The position numbers and the translations under genes were made by a program. DNA of 64,000 nucleotides from Triangularia verruculosa (taxonomy: Eukaryota; Ascomycota; Sordariomycetes; Sordariales; Podosporaceae). Of this stretch, positions 13,060 to 23,286 are shown one piece after another. Location: the NCBI GenBank assembly GCA_033296885.1, contig MU864004.1:1-64000 (forward strand), in the 5' to 3' direction. How positions within the stretch are numbered: the stretch's first letter is position 1; each line of letters opens with the position of its first letter. The notes beneath the pieces are model-generated. The model searched no databases and was not told where the DNA came from. It saw nothing but the letters and a program-made list of their open reading frames with translations.

Positions 13060-13217
13060 CATGGTCGACAAAGACTGATGATGGTAACCACTCTCACATT
13101 CCCTCCCCGGAAACATTGTATCATTCCATTGTGCTTTGCAAGTGTCGCTATACGTCATATACCCAAATAAATACAATTCACTATACACACCCAAATACAT
13201 CATCCACCACTGTTGCT

Positions 13218-15122
13218 TTATAGCTCGTCCTTGGTCTGGACACCCGGCTCCTGAACATCTTCACAGGCAGCTGGCGAGCCAACCTCCATTCTATACACAC
13301 ACTTCTCGGCCTCTACCGTGCGCCAAACCTCATCTGTCTCGGCACAGCCAAGGTAGACATCGGTTCTTCTGTTGGGGCCGTTCCAGCACCCCTGCCCATT
13401 CTCGTACCGCAAGACTAGCCGTTGGCCCTTGCCTAGCCCCTTTCCATCGAGCCTCTCTTCCTCGTCAACAAACTCCTTGTCAATGCGCACAAAGTTGCCC
13501 ATGTTGGTGCTTCCGTGGCCCTTCCTGCTCTTCTGGGTAGTCTTATCAAACCAGCAAAGCTCATAGTCGTATTCACCCGCCTCGCCGCTGACGCACTTGC
13601 CCTTCAAAGCACGGAAAACATCATCTGGGCCATAATCCTTTTCAAGTTCCCGCTGTTCCTCTTCCAACTGACCCAGCTTCACCGCATGGGCATTCTTGGC
13701 GGAATCGAGGGCCTCCCTCGCAGCTGTAACCAAGCGAGACTCGCCAGTGCTGGTGGGATTGTCGGCGAGGATGCCGTTCTCAATGGCCCAAACTCGGAGG
13801 AGGTTGAGCTTCTGATGAACATAGTCGCGGACTGGTGCCGGAAGATAGGCCTCCCAGTTGTACACTACGGGTTGTTAGCAAACCGTCGACGGAGAAGAGG
13901 AAAGTGCACATGTTCGATAACTTACCGACGTCAACATCGCTTGCCTCACCAGTCTCGAACTCGGCCCAGTTGATTCCAGATGTTTCACTGTCCTCCTTCA
14001 GAACCTCCATGACATCTGCGTCGGCGAAATCTCCCTTCGCCTCTCCAGCCTGTCCTGCAGCGTAGTCCTCCCAGGCCTTCACCGCAACCTTGACACCCTC
14101 GTCATTGAAGTTGGGGTTGTACTCCTCCTTGAGCTTAGTGAGAATGTCCTCGAGCTGGTCAACCTTGTCTTGGAGGTCGTCGCGCTGGTCCATAACCTTG
14201 TCCAGTGTGTTCCGCAGCTCATTAACGCGGTTTTTGGCCAGGCCAACAAGAACACCAAGTTTACCACCCTGACCCTCGCTCTTGACAACCTTTCCTCTTT
14301 CTGAACGCTCCACCTCCTCGAATTTTGACTGGAGTTCTGCCTTCTTGGCATCTAGGCCTCGTACCTCTGTCTTCAGGTTTGCAATCTTGACCTCCACCTG
14401 TCGGCGCAGCTCACGGGCCTCCTTCACTAATGTGCGCCTCTTCTTAGCCGAGCGCTCCTTGTTCTCTCTGCGCTGCTCCTCCAGTCGGCGGTATTCCTTG
14501 CCGATAGAATCGCAGCGGTTTTCGCACCTAACACCGCCAGCATGTGCGTACTCGTCGCTGCCGTCGCAGCACAGTTCGTAGTCGCACACACCATCGTTGA
14601 CGTACATGAAAGGGAGGTAGCTTCCAATATGGCCGGCATTGGCGCACCAGAAGCCGGGCAGGGCGGCGGTCGTGTTGGTAGTACCGGTCACAGAACCCGG
14701 GAGCGGCTGCTCTGGAGATAGGGGGTCAATGTTGGCGCAGGCCGCGGTGCCAGGTTCGTCTGAGCCGTCGGGGCAATCGCAGGAGTTGTCATTGACTTGA
14801 GACGCCTTGAGCGTGATGGATGGATTGCCGATGCATGTGAAGGTGGTTTTGCTTTCGTAGAACTTGACAACTACGACGGGACAGCACGGTTTGTTGTTAG
14901 CAGCAGCGCCAAAACATTTCCAGTTGGGATATCTGCCATTACTTCGTCCATGAAGGGAGAACGATGTTTGCCGGGATCCATGTGCACCAGCGAAAATTAC
15001 TTGTTCCTAGGGGGAAAATGGGACTTACACTCGGGTCCAACACCCCGCGGCAAGCTCTCTGATGCAGCGAGACTGCCGTGAGCAATGGCGCCCAAAAGCG
15101 CCAATGCGCCTGTCCTGCGCAT
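13218..15122 (-). CDS. gtb1: glucosidase II beta subunit (ER)
   Basis: Regulatory, lectin-like subunit of ER glucosidase II, which trims glucose from N-glycans during glycoprotein quality control. Exons 15122-15029, 14870-13926 and 13864-13218 (introns 158 and 61 nt) give 561 aa. The signal peptide is about residues 1-20. Two cysteine/Asp-rich LDLa-like motifs follow (DNSCDCPDGSDEPG and NDGVCDYELCCDGSDE), then a long charged coiled coil in the middle third and a C-terminal mannose-6-phosphate receptor homology domain (ENGQGCWNGPNRRTDVYLGC). The protein ends in KDEL, an ER-retrieval signal. Without the first intron the N-terminal GVGPEFVKFYES sequence would be broken, which supports the model. 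It shares a 490-bp divergent upstream region with the gene at 15613. Confidence 0.95.
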
Positions 15123-15612
15123 CGTTTCGATGTTCCCGTGACGGGGACGACTGCAATCCTCGTAGCTGCTAACAATGATGCTCTTTTTGCACCAAGAGAT
15201 GCCGGAATCTCAAAGTCTCAATCAAATTTCCCAGACAGGTCGATGCTCTCAAACACACAGTTGGGCACAGGACAGCTTGCCAACTTGTTGACTTGAGACA
15301 CCCTGGCAGCTGTCAGGGGGGGCGGCCGGTCACGTGGGTAGGATAACCTTGGGGGACAAACTTGCCTGCCGGAAAAAGTACTTGAGCCTAGAAACGTGGG
15401 GTAACCCCACTAGAAAAGTGACTGGCAGAAAACTCCAGCTGTTGGAGCTGCTGCCCCGCCATCGTCATCACCACCCATTGATCGATACCCGACCGACCAG
15501 GTACGAGAGTACTAAGTCCACACGCTATCCAGGCTCCAGCCGGGCTCCAAAGCAGCCAGTCTCGATATTATCTCATAGTTGGACATCTGTGTGGCGTCAC
15601 ATTTCGAGCATC
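15123..15612. other. divergent promoter region gtb1 / GCIP-like
   Basis: A 490-bp region between two divergent start codons. It contains the GC-rich tract GGGGGGCGGCCGG near 15316. The + strand frame of the downstream gene is open back to 15334, but that part is not conserved-looking and is taken as 5' leader. No TATA box is obvious. Confidence 0.5.
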
Positions 15613-16770
15613 ATGGCGTCTCCGAGCGAAGCACTTGAAACGCTCACAACCGTTGTGACGAGTGCCCTCACTCTCATCGACCAACTCGAAGTAGTCGTTT
15701 CGACCACCAGTTCCCCAGATACCAACACTCCAGCCTCCACAGAAGTTCAGCAATCAAGTGGCCCCCTCGATGCGCTTTCTTTGGCGCATGACTCGGCCAC
15801 TCTAATCAGAGCACACGCCACCAAGATCTCGCTTCTTATCATCAATGAGCCCTTCACCCCAACAGCCATCACCAAAGTGGTCCGAGAGCTTATAGCCGGA
15901 CCTCTGCCCGCTTTGGCAGCTTCCGCTCAAGAGTGCACCGCCAAGAGATACACACGGTTGATCCGAAGGGATTTGGCCTGGAAGATAGCTAGGTTACTCA
16001 AAGAGCTCCGTGAGTTGCTGTCCCAAATACCCAAAGATGGAAAAATCTTGAAGGATGCCAAGAAGAACGCATCAGCTGGCGCGACCGGAGGTCAAGGCAG
16101 CATCGCGACTACCGGTCTTTTGTGGGCTGCTTGCGATGATCTGATGGCATTTTGCAAGCGAGGATTTGGTGGGAATCTGGTTTACAAAGTCGACCAGCTT
16201 CGAGAAACATTGAAAGATGTCATGGAGGAACTTAAGGAGTGGGGCGAGGAAACTGGGGATGATGAGGACGAAGACGAGGAAGGGAGCGATGATGGCGTTG
16301 CAAAGGTTACCAACGACTTGGCATCTACCTCCATCTCTGCGAATGCGAGCACCCAGGCAATGTTGGATGATCTGATGAACTTCCAAAGCTACATCCCAAG
16401 AGACGACCCAGACAAGATCAGAGAGCGCTTGGAATCGTGCCTTAGGCGACTGCGTCTGACGTCTTTGCTTTATCAAGCTACCGCTAAGCGGAGGCTCAAG
16501 CCACTACCACACACACCTCTAGCATCGGACTCCAATGTCCCTGCTCGTCTGGATGAAGTTTTGGCGCTTCTGAAGGGGATACCAGAAAGATTTGGCGATC
16601 TCGCCATGGCTTTCTATGAGCTCGATCCAGTTGAGATCGATCGTTTGATGGACCAATGCTTCTTCGATGCATTCGCTGCCTCGGAGTTGCTTGTCAAGCC
16701 ATGGAATGGTCAACAGGATGAGTTCACTGACTGGGCTCTTAAGTTTCAGGTAGAGATCAAAAAAGGCTAG
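15613..16770 (+). CDS. cyclin-D1-binding protein 1 / GCIP-family protein
   Basis: Single exon, 385 aa from the ATG at 15613 (context ATCATGGCG). The sequence is largely helical, with conserved-looking GCIP segments: the N-terminal SALTLIDQLE, the TAITKVVRELIAGPLPAL block, the central TGLLWAACDDLM, an acidic stretch (DDEDEDEEGSDD) at about residues 215-225 and the C-terminal FYELDPVEIDRLMDQCF. In animals the family binds cyclin D1 and Grap2; the fungal role is not established. The frame is open upstream to 15334, but that extension is unlike the family and overlaps the promoter, so I chose the downstream Met. Confidence 0.85.
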   Translation: MASPSEALETLTTVVTSALTLIDQLEVVVSTTSSPDTNTPASTEVQQSSGPLDALSLAHDSATLIRAHATKISLLIINEPFTPTAITKVVRELIAGPLPALAASAQECTAKRYTRLIRRDLAWKIARLLKELRELLSQIPKDGKILKDAKKNASAGATGGQGSIATTGLLWAACDDLMAFCKRGFGGNLVYKVDQLRETLKDVMEELKEWGEETGDDEDEDEEGSDDGVAKVTNDLASTSISANASTQAMLDDLMNFQSYIPRDDPDKIRERLESCLRRLRLTSLLYQATAKRRLKPLPHTPLASDSNVPARLDEVLALLKGIPERFGDLAMAFYELDPVEIDRLMDQCFFDAFAASELLVKPWNGQQDEFTDWALKFQVEIKKG

Positions 16771-17576
16771 GTTTTTCCGGCTGGCAAAACATTATAACTT
16801 GTCATCCTGTGCCCGATTCTATTTTAAGATTTCCGTTGATTTCAGGCGAGAAGGTGACTGCAGTGGGTATGGTGTGAGGCCACTCTGGAGAGAATCTTTG
16901 CGTGGACACTCTCACTTACCACACCCAGAAATTAAATCAGTGCGGTAAAGGCCTCTTCTTTTTGTTTAAGTCCAGAACTAATGATGCTATGTGTGCAATA
17001 CCCAGCGCATCTCCAGCTCCATGATCTCCATCGATTTCACTTATGTGTGTCTATGCGACCGCTTTGTCTGGCTGGATTTAGCCAGGATGGAAAAGAACAA
17101 AAAATACAAATACCAGGACCAGTATGTTATTTAAGGTTTATCAAGCATCTCTCTTAGTTAGATGCCCAAGTCTCACACTTGTTTTTCAGCTTATGCTCAT
17201 GAATGTTGTGTAAACAATTGGCGCCCCTGAATCAGGGGCCGGTCTTGGCAGGGGTCAAAATAAACCCCGTAAGTTGAGATAGATGAGGCATGTCTGCCAT
17301 TGTCACAGGCTGACAACTATCTAATTGAAATTGTGACCTCTGTTAGCACTGTCGGTCTTCAGTTGTGCATCTGTGTGAAATCGAACCAAAGAGCTAGTCT
17401 GGAGAGCTGTGCTTTCGATTCTAGTTGGTACTCTCGCCGAACAGCCGAATCATCACTAGAAGTGATACCACAAACAAGAAATATGTCCGCAGCAACTGTT
17501 AACCTATTTTCTGGACCTGCTCTTCACCCTATATGCTAGGCGTTCCAGTCGCAAGATCAATATCACCAAGCTGGCC
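16771..17576. other. intergenic, nothing recognised
   Basis: No gene is supportable here. A compact perfect inverted repeat (CCCCTGA-A-TCAGGGG, about 17225-17239) could form a small hairpin; it has no clear partner gene. Confidence 0.5.
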
Positions 17577-17678
17577 CTCTCGCTCTTCACTTGCTCTCAC
17601 TCTTCACTTGCTCTCACTCTTCACTTGCTCTCACTCTTCACTTGCTCTCACTCTTCACTTGCTCTCACTCTTCACTTG
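17577..17678. repeat. 17-bp minisatellite, six copies
   Basis: Six head-to-tail copies of the 17-bp unit CTCTCACTCTTCACTTG. The first copy has a single A-to-G change; the other five are identical. It lies about 0.6-0.7 kb upstream of the membrane-protein gene. The period is not a multiple of three, so it does not look like a coding repeat. Confidence 0.95.
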
Positions 17679-17710
17679 CAATTGCCCTCGCCTGATAGGC
17701 GCATCTCAAC

Positions 17711-17770
17711 GCACAAACTCTGTATTCACGTATCATCAACTCACAAACTCTGTATTCGCGTATCATCAAG
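17711..17770. repeat. 30-bp direct repeat, two copies
   Basis: Two consecutive copies of a 30-bp unit containing CACAAACTCTGTATTC followed by CGTATCATCAA, with few differences. A weaker third trace (CGTGTATCAACAAGCCC) follows near 17788. It lies just 3' of the 17-bp minisatellite. Confidence 0.75.
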
Positions 17771-18278
17771 CCCTATACACCATAGTCGTGTATCAACAAG
17801 CCCTACCTGCACCGCTCCCACGCCTCGATTCTGAAAATTATAGGAATGATGCTGTATCGCAGTCTTCTACACGATTTGCGCAGGAGCAGTTTTCGGATTT
17901 TCAAGCTTCAATCGCCAGCCTTCACGGCTTGGGACACTTCAATTCCTTGAACATCGATTCTCGTCATTACATCACAATCTCCCCGTGAGTTTGAATTCCC
18001 CTAGATTCAAGAAGCACAACAGCACCCTTCCCCGGCACCTGAGCCAGTTCGATTTCGACCTCAGCCTCTTGAACGACCAAAGACGAGAATTCTCCCTCAA
18101 AGTGATCACTATCGGCATCTGAAGCAAACTATCACATCGATCACATCCCCTCGGCGTCGAGCGACGCCGACCCAGCCCAAATATCTTGTTCTCGCAGTTA
18201 CTCGTAAGTATGGTGCTTTGATTTTGATTCCATGAGCTGTATCTGACCTGAACTGGAGTAGGTATCGAAGCAGCCGAG

Positions 18279-19542
18279 ATGATGCGCCAGGAGCTACAGC
18301 CCGACAGCCATGCTGTTTCCAAGGAAGGCCAGAATAATGGCGCTGAAACTATTGGAATGGCGATAGGCGATGGCCAGACCATTGGCACTGCAGGCAGTAA
18401 GTCGATTACTCGAGATCTTGGGAGTCAAGTAAGGTATCTGGAAAAATATCACGGAGGTACTAACAAACCTTGGAGATTTCCACAATGTTCAGGCGCCCAG
18501 AGGCGCGGCCGAGGCCAAAAGACGCGTGCCCAGCCCATTGGAGCAATACCTCGCCAGTCGCTCGCAAGTGACTGCCGCTGCTGCTCGCGCTCCCCCCGCT
18601 GGCTGCACGCGCAGTGATGCTCTGCGCTCACTCACGCACGGCGGTGACCCAGGCTCGAGCCGCAGCGCTGGTCTTGTCGTCCCCAAGCGCCCAGAGAGTG
18701 ATGGTGAATTCGTCGCCATCAAGATTGACGAGTTGCCCTGTGTGGTGGAAGTCCTAGAGGACAACCAGGAAAAGAATGTTTTTGCGCGGATGAGTGCCAC
18801 CGTGGCCTACGAACTTCAGGACCTGCAACATGGTCCCAGCATCCGCCGCCCACAGACCAGCCAGAGCGGTACCACCAGCAGGCACACTTGGGATTTGCCA
18901 AAGGCCACCAGAATACTTTGGCGGGGAACCATACGCCAAAGCTGGGCCCGGCTGATTGTGTGTGGGGTTGCGGTGCTCCTTCTCTTTGCCAATCTCTTCA
19001 TGAGCATCGGCTTTGTCGCCTGCCTGAGCATGAACAAGCAAGACCCGGGAGCTGGCGTGTGGGCTTGGTTGTGGGGGAGTCTGGGGCTCTTTCTTCTCGT
19101 GTTGTGTGGCTTCCTGTTTCTTTGGTGGCGTGATGGCAAGGCTGCCAGCAGAATCGAAGAGGATGAAGCTTGGATCCGTGGGAAAGCACTTCCGCCCCTC
19201 CCCAATGAAGCCCAGCAAACCAAAGTGAACCTGGGGGAGGGTGTGGGCGTCAGCTATGCGCTCACACTTTCCACTCCGGCCGCGGCGGTTGCGTTCGGGT
19301 ACGAAGAGACGAGCGACGGCCCTGGAAGCCGCGAAAGCAAGGGCAAGGGCAAGGAGGTGGTAAAATCCGTGTCACGCCGGTCGCTGCTCAGATCTGAACC
19401 GTCTGAGCCTCGAAAACTGTTGGCAAGCTTTGGTGAGGGGACCAGAGGTTTGGGCTGTCGCTCCGACACCCAGCACAGCATCTCATCAGAGATGGGCGCA
19501 GCGGCACCAGAGGCGTATAGTCCTTGCGGGACTCCCTCGTAG
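18279..19542 (+). CDS. hypothetical membrane protein, two TM segments
   Basis: I do not recognise this family. Exons 18279-18428 and 18493-19542 give 399 aa. The intron (64 nt) has a GTAAGG donor and a TACTAAC branch site, and joins GSQ to APRGAAEAKRR in phase. The protein has a long polar N-terminus, two adjacent hydrophobic helices around residues 200-260 (LIVCGVAVLLLFANLFMSIG and WAWLWGSLGLFLLVLCGFLF), then a polar Ser/Lys-rich tail. A further upstream exon is possible: 18002-18203 is open and splices in phase (donor GTAAGT at 18204, acceptor TAG before 18263) to give the sequence PKYLVLAVTRIEAAEMM, but no upstream start codon was found. The true start is therefore uncertain. Confidence 0.6.
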
Positions 19543-19899
19543 TGACCACACCGGGCTAATCAGCCGTCACAAGAAGGAGAAGGGAAAGAGGGAGAAAAGG
19601 GAGGAGAAGGACAAAAAGAAGGACAAGAAGAAGGACAAGAAGCTCAGGCAGGAGAAGCTTAGATGTGCCGTCGAGTCTCAACTCAATGCCGAGGCTGGCA
19701 ATTTGTTTTGTTGGGAGGGAAGATACCCTAGTGTTTATGTTTTGTTTTTGCTTTTTTACGGCTGGGGATTGGTCACAGAGGGAGGAAACGTAGAATAATG
19801 TAAAACTTGGCTGAAGTGCCTCGATCTTGCTTCTTCACTCATCTTCTTGATTATTCTGAACGCTTGCTCTGGTCTATCTGAGATCCCGATATCTACCTA
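19543..19899. other. convergent 3' intergenic with purine-rich run
   Basis: 357 bp between two convergent stops. It holds an A/G-rich stretch (about 19570-19660) with GAAGGACAA/AAG repeats, probably in the 3' UTR of the + strand gene. Nothing else is seen. Confidence 0.5.
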
Positions 19900-21537
19900 T
19901 CAGATCGCTCTCGCCATCCGAGCCCTGTTCTCCCTGTACCTTTTCTCTTTCCCGGCCGTCTTCCTCCTCTTTTTCCATGACCTGTTGAGATCACCACGGT
20001 TCTCCCAGAACCACTTTTGGAAATCGCTGGCGGGCTTGTCACCATCGGCGGCATCTGTTTGAGTTGTAGGCGCACTGAGCTGATCGTCGCCCTCAGGGAG
20101 ATAGTCTGCCATGTCCTCATCTTCCATGTCTTCATCATGATCATCCCATGGCTTGAACCGCCCACCCGTGGGATGCGCCGTGTCTGGAGTAGGCGCAGCG
20201 CTGCGGATACCGCGGCTTTCGAAGTCTTGACGTGTAAAAGGAGTCATCGGAATTTGTAGTCCATCGGTAGTTGCCTCAGCACCCTCGTTATCGCTGTCGA
20301 CATCGCCGCCCCCAAAGAAGCTGAAACCCTTCGATTCGGTGGCACCATCGCCAGTCCCGCCCTCGGCTTGCTGATTACGCTTATACAGAGCTTCGAGAGG
20401 GTGAATGACCTTGGGTTCGCTTGGGGTGGCAGGTGGGATTTTGATAGCGAGGCTTTTAGCCGAACCTGCGGATTTTGGTCTAGGGAGTTCTGGGCTGCGT
20501 GTTGATGGTAAAGGTGATGTGTGTTTTTGTTGTGTAGGTGTTGGGTTAACCTCTGCTGGCGCTGTTGTTTCAAGGGTGGATGTCACTTTTGCCGGTGACC
20601 GGGGGCTGTCAGAATCGCTGTCGCTATCCGACTCCTCGCCACTATTACTATCGTTGCTGCTCGAATTGCTCTCGCTTCCTTCCGACTTCTTGGGTGCCGA
20701 GATCTTGAAAGTTGGTGGCGGCAGAGTGACTTTCACAGCTTCAACTACATTGCCATCCTCATCAGCCCACCCTTTGCCCTCAACGAACTCAAGTGGTGGC
20801 TTCGACGGGCCAGATGATGCCGTCGTCTTGAGAAATGTTGGAAACTTTGTCGTCTTCTCAAACTCGTGCACAATGACTTCGCGAGACTTGCCCTTCTTCT
20901 TCCTCTTAGATCTGGTGTCGTCGTCGGCTGATGTTACAGCGTTCGCAGGCAGAATCGTCTTCATCAGACATTCAGCATGATCCGTGTACTTTGATTTTTC
21001 CTGTTTCTTCTTCTTCTCCTTGCTGTCCTTCTTGTCCTTCTTCGACCTCTTTTCCTTGGGCTCGTCGGCGGTGGTCCATCCTCTCTTAACCTTCCTGTCG
21101 TTCTCTAGGACAATGCCGCTGATCTCATCCTTGTCGCGCTTTCTCTTCTTGGATTTATCCTTGCTTGGGCGCGCATCATCCTTGACCTTTTTGTCCTTCT
21201 TTTCTTTGGCCATAGCTTCGTCGCCGAGGGATGTTGGGATCTTGGAAGGCTTTGCGCGCTCGATGCGAATCTTGACGCCTCTCAGAATCGAACCGTTCAG
21301 CTTCTTCTTGAGTTTGTCGGCGTCCTCGTTCGGCAAGTCCACAAAGCCGTAGCGCTTATCGGGAAAGGTTTCGAGGGTATGGTAGGAGACGTTGCGCGCC
21401 TTTGGGAGGAGAGCTGACGACAGGATCACTTTGAGCAGGTCGGCGTCTAGCGGCGTAACGTGTAACCGTACATAAGCTGGCGCTTGGTCGGGTGTTGACT
21501 GGGTGGAAGGTGCTTGCGAATCGCCAATTGCTGTCAT
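19900..21537 (-). CDS. RRM nucleolar protein, Nop8/NOL8-like
   Basis: Single exon, 545 aa from the ATG at 21537; an in-frame ATG 29 codons upstream is less likely. Residues about 20-100 form an RNA recognition motif (VRLHVTPLDADLLKVIL, then KRYGFVDLPNEDADKLKKKL). Long Lys-rich stretches follow (KKDKKDSKEKKKKQEKSK), with acidic Ser/Asp runs around residues 305-320. The conserved-looking C-terminus has HPLEALYKR, TPFTRQDFESRGIR and FQKWFWENRGDLNRSWKKRR. This arrangement fits the Nop8/NOL8 group, nucleolar factors in 60S ribosome assembly. That role is inferred from architecture; another SRP40-like nucleolar protein is the main alternative. Confidence 0.7.
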   Translation of the reverse strand: MTAIGDSQAPSTQSTPDQAPAYVRLHVTPLDADLLKVILSSALLPKARNVSYHTLETFPDKRYGFVDLPNEDADKLKKKLNGSILRGVKIRIERAKPSKIPTSLGDEAMAKEKKDKKVKDDARPSKDKSKKRKRDKDEISGIVLENDRKVKRGWTTADEPKEKRSKKDKKDSKEKKKKQEKSKYTDHAECLMKTILPANAVTSADDDTRSKRKKKGKSREVIVHEFEKTTKFPTFLKTTASSGPSKPPLEFVEGKGWADEDGNVVEAVKVTLPPPTFKISAPKKSEGSESNSSSNDSNSGEESDSDSDSDSPRSPAKVTSTLETTAPAEVNPTPTQQKHTSPLPSTRSPELPRPKSAGSAKSLAIKIPPATPSEPKVIHPLEALYKRNQQAEGGTGDGATESKGFSFFGGGDVDSDNEGAEATTDGLQIPMTPFTRQDFESRGIRSAAPTPDTAHPTGGRFKPWDDHDEDMEDEDMADYLPEGDDQLSAPTTQTDAADGDKPASDFQKWFWENRGDLNRSWKKRRKTAGKEKRYRENRARMARAI

Positions 21538-22395
21538 GGCCGTCAGATTTCCCGGGCCCGAGTACTGGGAGGTCGGCGAAGGATGGGCGGTTAGCAAAGG
21601 GAACGGGAGTGCACGAATGCGCAAAGACCAAGCTCTCTCTCTTCATCGCCAAAAATAATCCAATCGAGCAGCTCACCGCTTTGGGGGATCCACAGCTGCC
21701 ACCAGCTGCGATCTCTTGGCATTGACTTACACCAGCTCGAGACCAGGAGACCAGCAACACCCTTTCATACTGCGTATAATTATTCTACTCTGCAACGTAC
21801 CTAGCTGTTAGTGTCTTGTAAATATGATTTGATTTAGACATAATACATTTCGTAGCACCTTTTGGATTCGGTCTCTCCATTCCTCGGTTCGCAACATAGA
21901 CGTACTTGTACCAGGCGCAGGTAGGTGTTTCTTGTCTTGGTAAATTGTAGCTTCCATACATGCTCGAACTCACAACTTCCTTCCGCCGGAGCAGACATTC
22001 CAAGGCCACACCTTACCACAGTGGGCGGGTGAAGGTGACGGTACACGTCATGGCACTCTGGACCGACCATCTGAGAAGGCGGGCATCAGCTTGCCGTCCT
22101 CTGCTTAAATAGCCCTCTTCTCCCAACTCCAACTGAGTTCTCTTCTCCTCCCAAACAGACTACCGCAATTTTTTGGACCAACCATACTCTTCCAACAAGA
22201 ATCAACAAACAATTCCCGCAATATCACACTGACTTCCCGCTTCGGCACATTCGTCCTCGACATCTTCACATTCTGCATCCCCACACTCATTCCCCTGCCG
22301 CTCTCCCAGTCTTTTGCCCTCGGCAGAAGGAGACTATCTCGCCCACAATCGTCGATTACGCAAATATTCACCGCCGCAAATCACCATCAAGCACC
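21538..22395. other. divergent promoter region
   Basis: 858 bp between two divergent start codons. A TTAAATAG box near 22105 lies 290 bp before the small + strand gene and could be its core promoter, followed by a C/T-rich leader. No gene is supported here. Confidence 0.45.
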
Positions 22396-22719
22396 ATGGA
22401 CCAATCCTCCGCTGCTGCCTGTCCTAAGAGCCCCTCCTCCTCGACCTGCGCTGATGCCGACAAGGTCAAGAAGGCAGACGACGTCTCCAGCTCTAGCTGC
22501 CCTTTCACTGGCGCCAATGCCCCTACCAGCACCAAGTGCGATGCCCCTCCGCTCGATGCCGGCGTGAAGCAAGACCGCACCCTCAGCGTTGACAGCGAAG
22601 ACTCTCGTCGTAGCAGCACAGGTGATGTCGACGATCCGGCCAAGCCTGCCTGCTGGAAGACGGAGTTGGGTGAATACACCCCTTCGGAAGAAGAGATGAG
22701 ACTTCCCAGATTGGATTGA
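22396..22719 (+). CDS. small Cys-Pro-rich protein, unknown function
   Basis: Intronless frame for 107 aa with the codon bias of real genes here and a clear leader upstream. The protein is Ser/Asp-rich and probably disordered, with five spaced cysteines, two in Cys-Pro pairs (ACPKSP, SCPFTG), and an acidic C-terminus (GEYTPSEEEMRLPRLD). It has no signal peptide or TM segment. Cys-Pro pairs occur as heme-regulatory motifs, also in the convergent neighbour, cytochrome c heme lyase, but heme binding here is only a suggestion. I do not recognise the family. The opposite strand also has a long open frame over this region, which I take as a shadow. Confidence 0.6.
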   Translation: MDQSSAAACPKSPSSSTCADADKVKKADDVSSSSCPFTGANAPTSTKCDAPPLDAGVKQDRTLSVDSEDSRRSSTGDVDDPAKPACWKTELGEYTPSEEEMRLPRLD

Positions 22720-23286
22720 TCGAGTGTCCTTGAATCTCCACAATTTGGCGCCAGGACAGGATCCAAGATGAGCAGTTTGTGTGGGTATCATGACTGGTGG
22801 CCGAGGAAGCTGTCGTACCTGGGGTGAAAATATGGCGGCATTGGTCTGGTTTGGTTCAGTTTTGTTAACGATGACGGTTATGGAGGTATTGCCTGTTTTG
22901 GGGTGTTTCTGATTATTACTGTTGTTTTTTGGCCTTGAGTTTTGTAGCCGTAGACGAATTCCACATTGCAGCTCTGGGCTTTTCATACCAAACGCTGCGT
23001 GATTATCGCTCTCTGTCCCTAGTTGACGATGCCGGTGACAGGCAAGTGGCACATCGATAGAAATAGTTGTGATTGAAAAATTATATCTGTTCACAACACG
23101 ACGAGATCGTTTATCATACAGCACAGAAGAAAAATGATTTTACAAGCAAGAGAAGGGAGTAGAAACAATGCATGTCCATGAAGAAAGGCAAACCAACCCT
23201 GTTCCGTTGCCCCGTTGCGCCGCCCAGTGTGATTGATGCCCAGTTACGACCTGCCAGGCACAGTATCCAAGATTATGGCCGAGGTA
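22720..23286. other. convergent 3' intergenic
   Basis: 567 bp between the convergent stops of the small Cys-Pro protein and heme lyase. No gene or repeat is recognised. Confidence 0.5.

Noticed and set aside
15334..15612. Upstream in-frame extension of the GCIP-like protein
   Set aside because: 93 extra codons run into the divergent promoter and do not resemble the family; the ATG at 15613 fits the family start.
17577..17678. CRISPR-like array
   Set aside because: Units are directly adjacent with no spacers, and the organism is a fungus; it is a minisatellite.
19430..19798. Lys-rich frame overlapping the end of the membrane-protein gene
   Set aside because: Its KKDKKKDKK content comes from a simple A/G repeat in the 3' UTR, and it overlaps the better-supported frame.
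22387..23124. 245-codon open frame on the minus strand over the small Cys-Pro gene
   Set aside because: It is antisense to a better frame, has low-complexity Arg/Gly/Ala composition at its end and no recognisable motif; the high GC of the + strand gene explains the open frame.
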